Made by a program: the position numbers and the translations under genes. Below are positions 34,196 to 44,546 of a stretch of 64,000 bases of DNA, piece by piece. The first letter of the stretch is position 1; each line of letters starts with the position of its first letter. Source of the DNA: Saturnia japonica (Eukaryota; Arthropoda; Insecta; Lepidoptera; Saturniidae); contig CM065308.1 of NCBI GenBank assembly GCA_033032175.1, positions 19,525,590 through 19,589,589 of the forward strand, given 5' to 3'. Below the pieces are notes generated by a model. The model was not told the origin of the DNA, made no database searches, and saw nothing but the letters and a program-made list of their open reading frames with translations.

Positions 34196-34526
34196 CTAAG
34201 CGTTGCACTTGATCATTTTTTTCTACTCAATCAATGCCACTTTCAAATTTTTTATGAAGAGTTGCGTCATTTTTAAGGTTCCCAAGAGCAGATCAATTAA
34301 GTTCAAGATAACAGAATATTCACTTATATAATTAGAAGTGAGAGGTACTGATTGGAACAGAAAACCACTATGTATTGAATAATCACATGATAATTATTAA
34401 ATATGAGTGAAGCGTAACTGTCATGAGGTCATGACAGTTAAAAAACTAATAAGTAGACACTGTTATCTCTAAATCGAAAAACCAGATAGTAAGTTTGATT
34501 TGAGAAAATATAATCTTTATCCTTAC

Positions 34527-34668
34527 CTTCTACTTTCGCTTGAGGTGGATAATACAATGAGGTTAATCTAAGTGTTGCCAATATCGCAAGCCCAAACTGC
34601 AGCTTTTTTACCGACGGATTTATCGTTGCCACGGTAACTTTTGATATTAAATTTGATAAAAAATTCAT
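34527..34668 (-). CDS. GMC first coding exon, copy in B2
   Basis: 142 nt, ATG at 34668, donor GAAG|GTAAGG (GT at 34526-34525). It differs from the B1 copy by only a few bases (ASIN/ATIN, LQVGL/LQFGL); the reading frame and donor are preserved. It is the likely start of GMC2, or one of two alternatives. As in B1, the AACAGG before the ATG in GMC3 reads AACA here, so the acceptor would have to lie further upstream, or the exon is transcribed from a nearby start. Confidence 0.75.
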
Positions 34669-35242
34669 TGTTAATTACACAATATGTTCATTTAAAAAAA
34701 AAAAGTTTAATAATTTTATTTGCACAAAATCTTCTTTTTTTCAATCTAAATTTACGTTAACGTTGTGTATAAATTTCGACGTAACTGTGTTGTTAAATAC
34801 ATGGCACGCATTCTAAACAAAGTTACTCTACCTTACGAAGGTCGGTGTAGTAATAATATTTCATTCGAAAGTGCTATGATAGGGTTGATATTAGGAATGG
34901 ATTTTTTTTGCATCACTGCTATTTTTCATATGAAATCAAATATAATTTATCATATTATGCGATATGACTCCAAAATTCATTATGACGAATTTAATTGTAT
35001 GTATGAATTCATTTAATTAAATTATATTACGCAAAATTTATTTGCCTACTGTATAAAATACCAACATAGAAAAAAAAAATTATTTTAAAACTATTTTTAT
35101 AATATTAAGAAACTATTTTTAAACATTGTAAGCTACCGCATTTTGTACTTGTGTCATAATATTTTTATTTAAGTCATCTAAAACGCGTCTAACTTATTTG
35201 ATACACACAGTAAACAGAAATTAATGCAACCATACTCTGCAT

Positions 35243-35436
35243 ATTAGCCTAGTGGTCCTAAGCGCGACGGCTATGCTCGAGGTCCTGGGTTCGATTCCCA
35301 AGTCCAGCAAAGTGTTATTAGGTTTGTCTATGAAATTTTCAACTCAAACATACCCGACGATTTGTGGGTGTAAATTAGTACACCTCTGCCTAACCCTTCG
35401 GAGATACATGCGTGATGGTATGTTATGTGTTATGTT
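35243..35436 (+). mobile_element. tRNA-derived SINE in B2
   Basis: Counterpart of 29377-29562; box B GGTTCGATTCC at 35288-35298. Confidence 0.75.
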
Positions 35437-35739
35437 TTACTGTGCAACTTCATCTGAACGTTTTTCAGATTTCACCTGTCACCTGTGATATAGACGTGAA
35501 AAAAATATCACATAAGAAATAGAAGTGGACAGAAGAACCCGACTACGAAAAAGGACATTTATTTATTTATACATACATGCATACGATTTGATCGAGGAAC
35601 TTCCGTCTAGGCCATCCTTTTATTTACTACCGCCACCTCTACAAGAAAAAAAATTCCACCGCCCCTTTTAGATAATAGTTAATCATACCAATTTTATATG
35701 TCTATATATTATCTATTAATAATCATAAATTAAAAATTA

Positions 35740-35740
<1 letters not shown>

Positions 35741-35789
<49 letters not shown>

Positions 35790-35792
35790 TCT
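35741..35792. repeat. (CT)n microsatellite
   Basis: Nearly uninterrupted CT dinucleotides; shorter in the B1 copy. Confidence 0.85.
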
Positions 35793-36042
35793 GTAATCAT
35801 GCTCCTCGTGGTCCTGGTTGAGGGTTATAATTTTTAATTCATTAAAAATACAAAAACAAGTTATAATAAAAACATTTAATTCAGACAAAGACCACACAAA
35901 GTGTTATTAACAAAATTATAGCTTATCCAACAAATGTAAGACATTACACAAAGCTGAAGCACCCCACACTGGGGCATGACTGCATAAAGGCAAAGACAAG
36001 ACGATTAATCAAAATTAGTAAATAAATAAAAAAACATAAATA

Positions 36043-37330
36043 TCAGGGACATGGTTGAGGCGTTGGTTGGTGGAGTTTTAACAATTTGTTAATGTCGGGT
36101 TTCAATTTAGTTAACGTCAGTCGCAAATAACCACGCTCGGTGATCTGCATTCTATTCCTTTTCTTAGACAGTAAAGTAGCTACTACACTGAACCCACGCT
36201 CACCCAAATATGATGAAGGAAACGCAACTAAAAATGCATTTCCCTCTGTCCAAGGTGGAGAGCTGATATTGATTTTTGGTGTCAGAATCCTTGCTATCGA
36301 TTTTTGAATCATCATCATCAATCATCATCATTTCAGCCGCAGGACGTCCACTGCTGAACATAGGCCTCCCCCATAGATCTCCAGAGTACCGATCTTGTGC
36401 GGCCTGCACCCAACGGCTCCCAGCGACCTTTATTATGTCGTCCTTTGATTTTTAAATGTTACTTTTAATTCTACATTAGTTGTGAGTTCCAGGAGTTCTT
36501 CTTCTAATTTTGATGATTCTGCTGTATCTGCATTTGGGAAAGGATCTAAAACCCAGCTTTGTATATACATATTTAAAATATTCTGGAATCGTTCTATAAA
36601 ATCAGCATGAAGAGCGTCCAGGTGTTGGCAGTAAGTAAGTAAATCTTCCTTTTTTACCGTTAATGCCGGCAAACGGCTGTATTCACCTCTTCCTAGATTT
36701 CATTTATAGAGAAAATGTTTTCCCACTAAAGCAATTATGACGTTTTTTGTTTTTAGTAAATTCAACTCATCACTTTGCAATTGTAAATTAACGCCATTAA
36801 ATATTTTAAAAAGCGATATCATTTTTGGACGCAATCAAGTTTCCGCGCAGTTTATCGTCTCTGTTTTCAAGAAAGTCCTGTACTGAGCTAAATAGATTGA
36901 AAATGCGATTCAGACAAACACCTTTCGAGAGCCATCGTACTTCTGTGTACAGCAGCAACCAGTTATAGTCTTCATCATTTTCACTACAAAGTTGGCCAAA
37001 TAATCTTTCATTTAATGATTTGCTTCATATATTGTTGACTGCTATAATAACGTAATGGAGCGACTCATGCTTGCATCCAAGTATAACACAATGCTTCTTA
37101 TAAATGCGCTATGAAACCCTTATGATGCCCCGTCATGGCTGGAGCACCATCCTTAGAAAAAAAAACCTGCATGGTATTAAAATATGGATTCTCCCTTTGT
37201 ATCGGTTTCCATTTTTTTGCAACTCTTGACGATTGACGACCTCTTTAACTGGCGGCATAATTAATTTCTCAACAATTGTGGGAGTTTTTCCCGCTTTTAC
37301 GATTAATAATGAAATATGATATGAAGCTCT
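36043..37330 (-). pseudogene. hAT-type transposase relic (ZBED5/FAM200-like)
   Basis: Minus-strand fragments in order: DGAPAMTGHHKGF near 37110-37150, EVRWLSKGVCLNRIFNLFSSVQDFLENRDDKLRGNLI near 36810-36950, then DALHADFIERF…SWVLDPF (36433-36672). The C-terminal part is FLVAFPSSYLGERGFSVVATLLSKKRNRMQITERGYLRLTLTKLKPDI (36043-36321). This series is typical of hAT transposases related to ZBED5/FAM200. Stops, frameshifts and an inserted repeat (about 36318-36436) make it non-functional. The C-terminal edge also occurs in B1 up to the 32328 junction. Confidence 0.8.
36318..36436. mobile_element. Non-LTR tail fragment inside the hAT relic
   Basis: Begins with (atc)n then the phrase gccgcaggacgtccactgct, a tail very common in moth genomes and usually assigned to RTE-like LINEs. 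It splits the hAT frame. Confidence 0.55.
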
Positions 37331-37620
37331 AGTCCATCATCTTCATGTTTATTTATTTATCATTAAAACGTCAAACGTATAGAACCGTGTTCCAACTCGC
37401 TCCGTAGAAAAAAAGTTTTTGGTGCTAGAACTGTTTAGTTGTGCTAAGTGTTCGTTTAGAAAGTTGCTTAGAAGTTTTATCTTACTGTATTATTTGGTAT
37501 TTGCGTAGCGTTACATGCTCGATTTTTACCGATACATTAAAAGTGAATTATCGTATATGAAGATTATATAAAACCTATTTTACCAGACTACCCGCACTTC
37601 GCTCTTCATCACTCGCAGAT
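37331..37620. other. No recognisable gene
   Basis: AT-rich sequence between the hAT relic and the tandem monomers. It may be 5' UTR of the downstream non-LTR relic. Confidence 0.35.
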
Positions 37621-38300
37621 CGTACAGGAAATTTTTTTTTAAGGGTTTTGCCTAACCAACTTTACTATTAAGTTTTGAAAGGCGTACTACTTAAATAACA
37701 ACAAAGTGTAGAGCTTGTCAGAAAGTTGTAAAAGCTAACGATTTGAAATCCTGCAGCGATTGCTCTTGTGGTGACCATTATCAATGTCTACGTACAGGAA
37801 AATATTTTTTAAGGGTTTTACCTAACCAACTTTGCTATTAAGTTTTGAAAGGCGTACTACTTAAATAACAAATAAGTGTAGAGCTTGTCAGATAGTTGTC
37901 AAAGCTAACGATTTTAAATCCTGCAGCGATTGCTCTTGTGGTGACCATTATCAATCTCTACGTACAGGAAAATATTTTTTAAGGGTTTTACCTAACCAAC
38001 TTTGCTATTAAGTTTTGAAAGGCGTACTACTTAAATAATAAATAAGTGTAGAGCTTGTCAGATAGTTGTCAAAGCTAACGATTTGAAATCCTGCAGCGAT
38101 TGCTCTTGTGGTGACCATTATCAATGTCTACGTACAGGAAAATATTTTTTAAGGGTTTTACCTAACCAACTTTGCTATTAAGTTTTGAAAGGCGTACTAC
38201 TTAAATAACAAATAAGTGTAGAGCTTGTCAGATAGTTGTCAAAGCTAACGATTTGAAATCCTGCAGCGATTGCTCTTGTGGTAATCGTTATCAATGTCTA
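37621..38300 (+). repeat. Four tandem 170-bp monomers at the 5' end of a non-LTR relic
   Basis: Units start at 37621, 37791, 37961 and 38131 (cgtacaggaa…), exactly 170 bp apart. Each unit carries the same upstream text and the first zinc-finger codons (CxxC…CSDCSCG.HYQCL). Only the last one reads on into the ORF1 body at 38253-38495. Confidence 0.9.
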
Positions 38301-38860
38301 GGAATTACCATTGATAATTACGAGAAAGAATCCAAACACACAAAGTCGAACTGGAAGTGTCCAGACTGCAAATGCTTAGAAAAGAAATCAGATAATACAA
38401 ACACGCCTTTAAGGTCGACGTTATTACATACACCTCCCACCAGGATTTCATCTTTAGACGTAAACGTTTTAGAGGAGCTTAAGGATTACTTCTAAAAAAA
38501 GATTAATGACGCCTCGACTAAAATTGTATGGTGTCCTTAGAAATAAAGAGTATAAGTAGTAGTATCGAGAACTTACGACCAGCGTTTCTGTTGTGAGTTT
38601 GCAATATAATGACTTCGCAAAAAATTTAATGAGAAAATTAAGGTAGCTGATGTATTAAAGACAGAAAATCAGTTGTTACGGTCAGAATTAGATTCCGTCA
38701 ATTCCAAATTCGCCCATATTCAACAGCATTCAAGATCATGCAATTTGGAGTTACAGTGTGTGCCAGAGCACAAGAATGACAATATTCTAACTATCATGAA
38801 TAAATTGGCAAAAACGATTTCACATGACATAATATAGCAAATTAAGTGAAATTATAAATA
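38200..38860 (+). pseudogene. Non-LTR ORF1 relic (PHD-like finger plus coiled coil)
   Basis: The frame through 38253-38495 reads CSDCSCGNRYQCLGITI…WKCPDCKC, a PHD-like Cys/His finger usual in ORF1 of moth Jockey/CR1-type LINEs. After a stop and frameshifts, 38615-38830 encodes VLKTENQLLRSELDSVNSKF and then HSRSCNLELQCVPE, the ORF1 coiled coil and following RNA-binding start. There are several stops, so it is inactive. Confidence 0.7.
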
Positions 38861-39194
38861 AGTATACACCATATTCTAGAAACAGTAATCTTCGATATCC
38901 AATATGACTTTTAAATGTACAGCCGCTAGAACTCTGCGTACTAAGCCCAAACACATCTGAGCTTATATAAATGGTCTAAAATCGAATAGTAATTCTTTAC
39001 CTTATAAAATGGTTCTTGGACAGCGAATAGCAAATGCAACAGATTCTCTGATAATTTTTAATGCTGTATATAAAATCATAGATAATTCTAATATCTTCCA
39101 GTGTAATTTGGATAGTTTTTGCAGCACTTTGTTGCTTAATAATGTTGTTTAATATGAGTATGAGGTGGCCTCATTTTTTATATATAATTTTTGG

Positions 39195-39282
39195 AACTGA
39201 CCTTACTGTTAGCATGAGGGACCCTATCCAAAAACAGAGCCGCTGGTGACTTTTACAGCTTCACGGGGCTAAAGCTATATCT
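39195..39282 (-). mobile_element. Poly(A) retroposon 3' fragment
   Basis: The text actgttagcatgagggaccc and gctgg.gacttttacagcttca match the 3' part of 22098-22768. It interrupts the non-LTR ORF2 relic. Confidence 0.6.
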
Positions 39283-39760
39283 AGCGTAGATATTAATAAG
39301 AGAGCAGGACCAGGTGGCATTTGACTCATGCTCTTAAAAAGATGTGCTAAAAGTTTACTGTATCCCTTGTTAGCGTGTTAACAATTTAAAATGAGTCTTT
39401 GTGACTTGGAAGTTTTCCGAAACAATGGAATATAGCTTACATTTCCCCTATACTTATAAAAAGCGCCCCTTGCAATGTATCTAATTATCGTCCGGTATCA
39501 ATTCTTTAAATTTTCGGTAAGGTGTTGGAATCACTAGTTGTTAAACAAGTTTACTGTCATGCTAAACAGATGCTTCACCCTGCACAGCATGGTTTTCTGT
39601 CCAAGAAGTCAACGACTTTTAATTTATTATCATTTACTAGTCATATCGCAATGTCTTTAGACAAAGGTAAAGAAGTGCATGCAATTTACACAGATTTTAG
39701 CAAAGCTTTTGATTTTATTAACCATGACTTATTATTGGCTAAAATACTGAAGATGGGTGA
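39283..39760 (+). pseudogene. Non-LTR reverse transcriptase N-terminal relic
   Basis: Recognisable RT text across frames: INKRAGPGGI, NYRPVSILNF, then 39522-39760 LESLVVKQVY…LHPAQHGFLSKKSTTFNLLSF…IYTDFSKAFDFINHDLLL, with the catalytic Asp of motif A (YTDFSKAFD). Downstream RT motifs are missing. In-frame stops show decay. Same element as the ORF1 relic upstream. Confidence 0.75.
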
Positions 39761-40045
39761 TGATGGATGGTTGGGGATGAAGATAGGAAATTTGACGGGT
39801 GTTATGTCTGGCGAGCAGCTGCCCAACGGTTGTTGTCGGGTTCTTATATATATACTCAATTGTTAAGTTAATTTCTATAACGCGATGTAGGTTGCGTCGT
39901 ATGTGGCTCGATAGATGTCGCTATGTAGGATACGTCAGTTGTGGCGAGATACCCAGCCGTAAGTCTGTAAATACTTGTATATTGACACCCTAAAAGTTGT
40001 ATCAAGACCTACATATGGTAGGGTGTACGCAACTATTAAATTTCA

Positions 40046-40058
40046 AGGTCAAAGGTAA
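40046..40058 (+). promoter_or_regulatory. DR1-like nuclear-receptor site in left TIR
   Basis: AGGTCA-A-AGGTAA, preceded by TC, so TCAAGGTCA is also present. It matches the consensus for DR1 receptors (HNF4, USP/RXR partners) and FTZ-F1. The motif is seen; binding is untested. Confidence 0.35.
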
Positions 40059-40612
40059 CAAAAATCGTTTTTTTTTTTTTGCGTTTTTTTTTTCTAAATA
40101 TCTCATTTCCTATGGGTTTTTTGCTATTTGTAGTTATTATCAATATTGTAGAATACAAAATTCTCTACAAATTTTTTTTTTTTCATTTTCGTTTTCGAGA
40201 TAGAGGGCGGAGAGCGCGCGGTCACAGCATCACTTCAGGTCAACCGGTGCCTCCGGTCGAAAACACGCCTTAAATAGTTGATGAACTATCGATAAATCAA
40301 TGATTATAAATATTTGTCAATTTTTATTAACTATTATATTATATTTTATCATTTTTTTCCTAACTTATCCACTTTTATCCAGTATTAATTTATTTAACAA
40401 CACATACCTGCCCATTTAATTGCAGAATTGTTAATGAAAATATAGGAATTATATTTCAATTATAACCTAATTAATATTAATAACTTCTTATCTGATGAAA
40501 AAAAAAACAAATAAATTATGAGTTATTATTAAAAAATATCATTCAATACATTTATTTTTAAATAAAAGTAAAAAAAATGGACCACAGGGCACAAAAACTA
40601 CAATTTATAATT

Positions 40613-41400
40613 TTAATCTTCTTCCTCTTCATCGTCGTCTTCCGGCTGCTGGTAAATTTCAAACTGGTCTTCATTATCGTCTTCAACGACATTTGTCTCA
40701 AGTTCTTCTATGATTTCAGGGTCAAAGGTTCCATCTTCGTTAATGTCGCTCTGATATGTTAGAGCATTGAGACAAGCTTGCCCATTACATTGGCCACAAG
40801 CTAAAGAGCATTGCAAGCCCGCTTTCCTGCATCCGCATCGCGAACCACAACCACTATTGCAGTTGCAGAAAATTGTATTTAGCAAATCTTCTGGAGCAGG
40901 TGGTAAAATTGTTATGATAGGCTCCAGAAAATCGATTCGCATTGCCCAACCCCATACCTGGGGTTCCAAATCATGCCCTAGCCAAGTTTGAACTTGATAA
41001 TATACACGTTTGAAATGTTCATGAGCAGCTGCACTTGTTGGTGGAATATTTGAAAGCTGCACAGGTTTATTAAGTTTTGTAGACTTGACGTAATGCATAT
41101 ACGAAGATGATCGAGACTTTTCACAGATTTCGGAGCATTATAGACTGCCAATAAGGTTGGAGTTCCACTCTCTAATAATCTCTGGGCCGAACAATTTTCT
41201 TCCTCAAATGCTGCAGCTAGTTCACCCAAATTTATCAGTTTCTCAAAAACTTTTAAAAATGATTTTATTCCCTTTTTAAAAAGTGCAGAAGTTGTGTCAC
41301 AGCCACTTGATGCGTGCAGAAATAAAATATGTGTTTTGGAATGAGGATAATTATCAATACTATTATTAATTAGTCGAGTATATCTCTGTTTTTACATTTC
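40613..41400 (-). pseudogene. Cys-rich TE-associated protein, C-terminal fragment
   Basis: From about 41385 the minus strand reads ILFLHASSGCDTTSALFKKG, ..AAFEEENCSAQRLLESGTPTLLAVYNAPKSVKSLDHLR (frame of 40978-41229). After a frameshift near 41095 comes STKLNKPVQLSNIPPTSAAAHEH…VYYQVQTWLGHDLEPQVWGW…LPPAPEDLLNTIFCNCNSGCGSRCGCRKAGLQCSLACGQCNGQACLN, and an acidic tail to the stop at 40613. I recognise this as a widespread uncharacterised, probably transposon-borne family of invertebrates. The Cys cluster resembles a CXC/tesmin fold, and the GCDTTS motif recalls PIN/FEN-type nucleases (inference only). The N-terminal part is cut off by the right TIR. Confidence 0.6.
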
Positions 41401-41700
41401 CTTTCACAACTTTTTTAAAGAAAATTTCTTGTTCGAATTTATTGAAAATTTATTGATAGCTCATCAACTATATATGGCGCGTTTTCGACCTGAGACACCG
41501 GTTGACCTGAAGTGATTTTATGCTGTGACCGCGCGCTCTCCGCCCTCTATCTCGAAAACGGTTCACCGTATGAAAAATTTTTTGAAACAAAATTTGTAGA
41601 GAATTTTGTTTTCTACAATATTGATAATAAATAGAAATAGCAAAAAACCCACAGGAAATGAGATATTTACAAAAAAAAAAAGCGCAAAAACTGATTTTTG

Positions 41701-41716
41701 TGACCTTTGACCTTGA
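41701..41716 (-). promoter_or_regulatory. Perfect DR1 plus FTZ-F1 site in right TIR
   Basis: On the minus strand TCAAGGTCAAAGGTCA: a perfect AGGTCA direct repeat spaced by one, overlapping the FTZ-F1 motif TCAAGGTCA. It is the inverted counterpart of 40046-40058. Confidence 0.4.
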
Positions 41717-41814
41717 AATATAATATTTGCGTAAACCCTACCATATGTAGGTTTTGAGAGAACTTTTAGGATATCAATATACAAGTATTTACAGACTTAC
41801 AGCTGGGTATCTCG

Positions 41815-42590
41815 AATTCCGAGATTCTTACCTAATTTAAGCTTAAATGACTGGACTAGATTACTTTTCAGAAAGTACTCTAAACTTTATCTCCAAGCTT
41901 TTCCATAAGAGCTAAGCAGGAATGATAGAACATAATTTACGGTAACTGCTTACTACCAGGCGGGCCGTATGCTTGCTCGCATTCTTAGGTGTACGTACAT
42001 ATATTTAAAAAAAAAACAGAAGTAGTCATAAGGGCTTCTTACAGATTAAGATAAAACTCAATTATGAATTATTAAATCAATTATAGTCTGAAAATTGTTG
42101 CAGAGCATGTCGGTGACGCGAAATCACAAGATATTACCCATCCAAAAAGTCAAACACGCATATGATACAGTCCAGTATATACAATGTATTAGGTTGTATA
42201 GGCGTATACATGTACACAGACCGCTTAACTACGCGTCGCTAATCTGAGGCAAGCGTAATACGTTACGAGCATGTTGAGGTCATCAGTTACGTGAAGGTCA
42301 CGCGAGTTCATAAGTTTTCCGCTACCAAAAATCACTTAACGCGGCTAAAGAAGTTTTCACTTCAAAAATATTTACGAACCTAGATAGAGAGCCCGTCAAC
42401 TGGCCAGCGTTCAAGTTTGGCCCTCGCAACCAGTTCTTGCATTTGTCTGCGATGGCCTTTTAAATAGCCACTGTTCGAGCAGGTTCGCGAAATATGTACT
42501 GGGCCCTTAATTCAATCTATCACGAATCAATCCCCTCGAAACTATTGCTGCGATACACAGTAGTTATTCTGTAGGTACAAAACAAAAGAG
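41815..42590. other. No recognisable gene
   Basis: Unique-looking intergenic sequence between the long-TIR element and the GC-rich candidate leader. No supported frame. Confidence 0.4.
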
Positions 42591-42596
42591 ACTCAC

Positions 42597-42800
42597 CTCG
42601 TCAGGAGTGGGCGGTGACCTTGAGCTTGCCCCGTCGACCTGGACTGCAGATTGTGAAGTATTTGTGTTTGTGGAGTGAGCTGTATGTATGTGTGTGTGGC
42701 AGCCTCAAATGGTAGGACAACGTCCGAAATGACGTACTGCGTGACGTAGCTCCACAAAACCGTACGCGGGAGCACGATAGCAAAGTACTAACTAGACTAG
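42597..42800 (-). promoter_or_regulatory. Candidate promoter/leader exon, minus strand
   Basis: A GC-richer island in AT-rich surroundings that ends, on the minus strand, in a strong splice donor (GACGAG|GTGAGT; GT at 42596-42595). Two CRE-like TGACGT motifs lie at 42730-42735 and 42742-42747. Position and strand fit an untranslated leader for the minus-strand GMC gene whose first coding exon is at 34668 or 28806. No conserved protein is encoded. The extent of the exon and its TSS are guesses. Confidence 0.35.
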
Positions 42801-43288
42801 TGTACGGGCCAGCAGAGCCGTGGACGAAGGGCGGGGCGGCCGAACGTTGCACCTGCTGGGTAAATCGCCAATGACGGCGATCGAGGCATAGTACGACACG
42901 GCTAATGAACCCGTATTCCAAATAGCCACTATTTACTCCAGGACTAGCATTTGCGTGTTTTTGAAAGAAAGAAAGAAAAGACATATATTTGTTACACACA
43001 CAAAACAAAAGAAAAAAAATAGTAGAAAAAAAAAAACTTTGATTGTTTTAATAATAAACAATCATGTATTGTTTTCTGGGCAAGGGTATGTAAAACACCT
43101 GTATTATAGAATTTACTTTGCTGTTATACACAAATGAAAACGAAAGCAACAATAAAAACATGTTTTTTCTAATGAAACACAAAACCGGTGTGTTGAAAAA
43201 ATTACGTACACAATTGTGGTTCATTGCAATAGTTATGAGTTTATTTTCGAATTATACTAATTTTTAGAAAAAACGTCTTTATACTGAA

Positions 43289-43765
43289 ATTAGCTGTGCC
43301 TGCGAATCTTGCTACCCCGCTCCCAGTTAGATAAAACTGCGTATTGTGGGTGTTCCTTATAAGATTGACATATACTCTCGCTAACTGTTTTATAGGTCTT
43401 TTCAATGTCTACAATTATGTAGTACATTAAGTTAATATATCTCTTATAGTTTACTCAGTGTAAGCCATTTAATCCCCCGAATTGATTTACCACGACACCA
43501 TGACCAGTTTTATTTTTTATTTGCACGTAACCCTAATTCTATTTTATAAATATTACTCCATATAACATCAGATATCTACCAGTGAAAGTCCCGTCAAAAT
43601 CGGTCCAACCGTTTCGGTGATTACCCGGAACAAACAGATATACAGACACCCTTTTTTTATTGGTGTATTGTGATAAGTACCGTATACACTTTCGTATGTA
43701 TTAAGTAAAATGCTGTTATTTTAATATTACAAACACACACTTCAAAATTTTATTAAATGTTTAAA
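43289..43765 (-). mobile_element. Helitron-like element
   Basis: Begins (plus strand) tagctgtgcctgcgaat, a mutated CTAG end, and runs through the family interior to acacacttcaaaattttatt near 43755. Confidence 0.6.
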
Positions 43766-43940
43766 GACAATAATCAATTTACCAAAAACAATCTTGGTCG
43801 TGATATTATAACACACTAGATAAAGCACATACTTGGCTATGTAAGTATGTAAATTAAGGAAGTAAGTGAAAGTATTATAGTGAAAATAGATTTCACAGAG
43901 AAAACGCATCATTCAATTTAATACCATACATGCCTTCAAA

Positions 43941-44337
43941 TAAATAAAATTGAAGTGTCTATTTGTAATGTCAAAATAACAGCTTTATACTAAATGCATA
44001 TGAAAGTATTTATGGATGTTATAGAGAGTAACTTAGGCTACTTTTAATTTAGTAAAAAGAATTAGGGTTCCGCACAAATATCAAAAAACTGGTCATGGTT
44101 AAAAATTCGGCCATTTAAGTGGCTTACACTGAGTAAGCCATAAGAGATATAGCAATTTAATGTACTACATAATTGTAGGCATTAAAACTACCTACAAAAA
44201 AGTCTGCGAGAGTATACGTCTATCTCCTAAGGGACACCCACATTAAGCATTTTTGTCTTTAAAATAGCCGAAAGCGGGGCAGCAAGATTCGCACGGACAT
44301 TCTGTAGTCCACGTGAGCGAAGCCACGGGCACAGCTA
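43941..44337 (+). mobile_element. Helitron-like element
   Basis: Plus orientation: starts in the AATAAAATTGAAGTGTCT text and ends with hairpin GTGAGCGAAGCCAC, nine bases, then CTAG (44334-44337) before T, the Helitron 3' pattern. Confidence 0.65.
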
Positions 44338-44535
44338 GTGTCAAAATAAAAGTTTTTTACTAAATGCATATGAAAGTATGTACGGTACTTATAACGAAAA
44401 AAAAACTTTTTTTAAAGCTCTTATCTATTTGTCTGTCTAACTTTTTATTCTGGCTATTCTCCGAAACAGTTGGATCGATTTTAACATGACTTTCATTGGC
44501 AGATAGCTGATATTCTAAGGAGTAACTAATTCAAC
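44338..44535 (+). mobile_element. Helitron-like 5' fragment
   Basis: Begins TGTCAAAATAAAAG and matches the 5' half of the family, including the ccgaaacagttggatcgatt motif, directly abutting the previous copy. Confidence 0.5.
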
Positions 44536-44546
44536 TTTATTTTAAA

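Larger units (their letters stand above)
34201..36098. repeat. Large duplication, copy B2
   Basis: Matches B1 without the non-LTR insertion; contains the second GMC first exon, a SINE and a longer CT microsatellite, and runs on uninterrupted into the hAT relic. Confidence 0.82.
39945..41814. mobile_element. Long-TIR DNA element carrying a Cys-rich protein fragment
   Basis: Inverted repeats of about 355-385 bp (about 39945-40300 and 41430-41814) both begin CGAGATACCCAGC and match over nearly their whole length. They pass through AGATAGAGGGCGGAGAGCGC and end near GTTGATGA.CTATC.ATAAAT. The interior (about 1.1 kb) holds a minus-strand protein fragment and no transposase. No target duplication is clear. 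Probably a non-autonomous derivative of a larger element. Confidence 0.75.

Noticed and set aside
37621..38300. CRISPR-like or satellite array
   Set aside because: Units are contiguous 170-bp repeats without spacers and lead into a LINE ORF1; the genome is eukaryotic.
42601..43008. 135-codon minus-strand frame
   Set aside because: No recognisable protein; the region fits better as a GC-rich promoter/leader with a splice donor.
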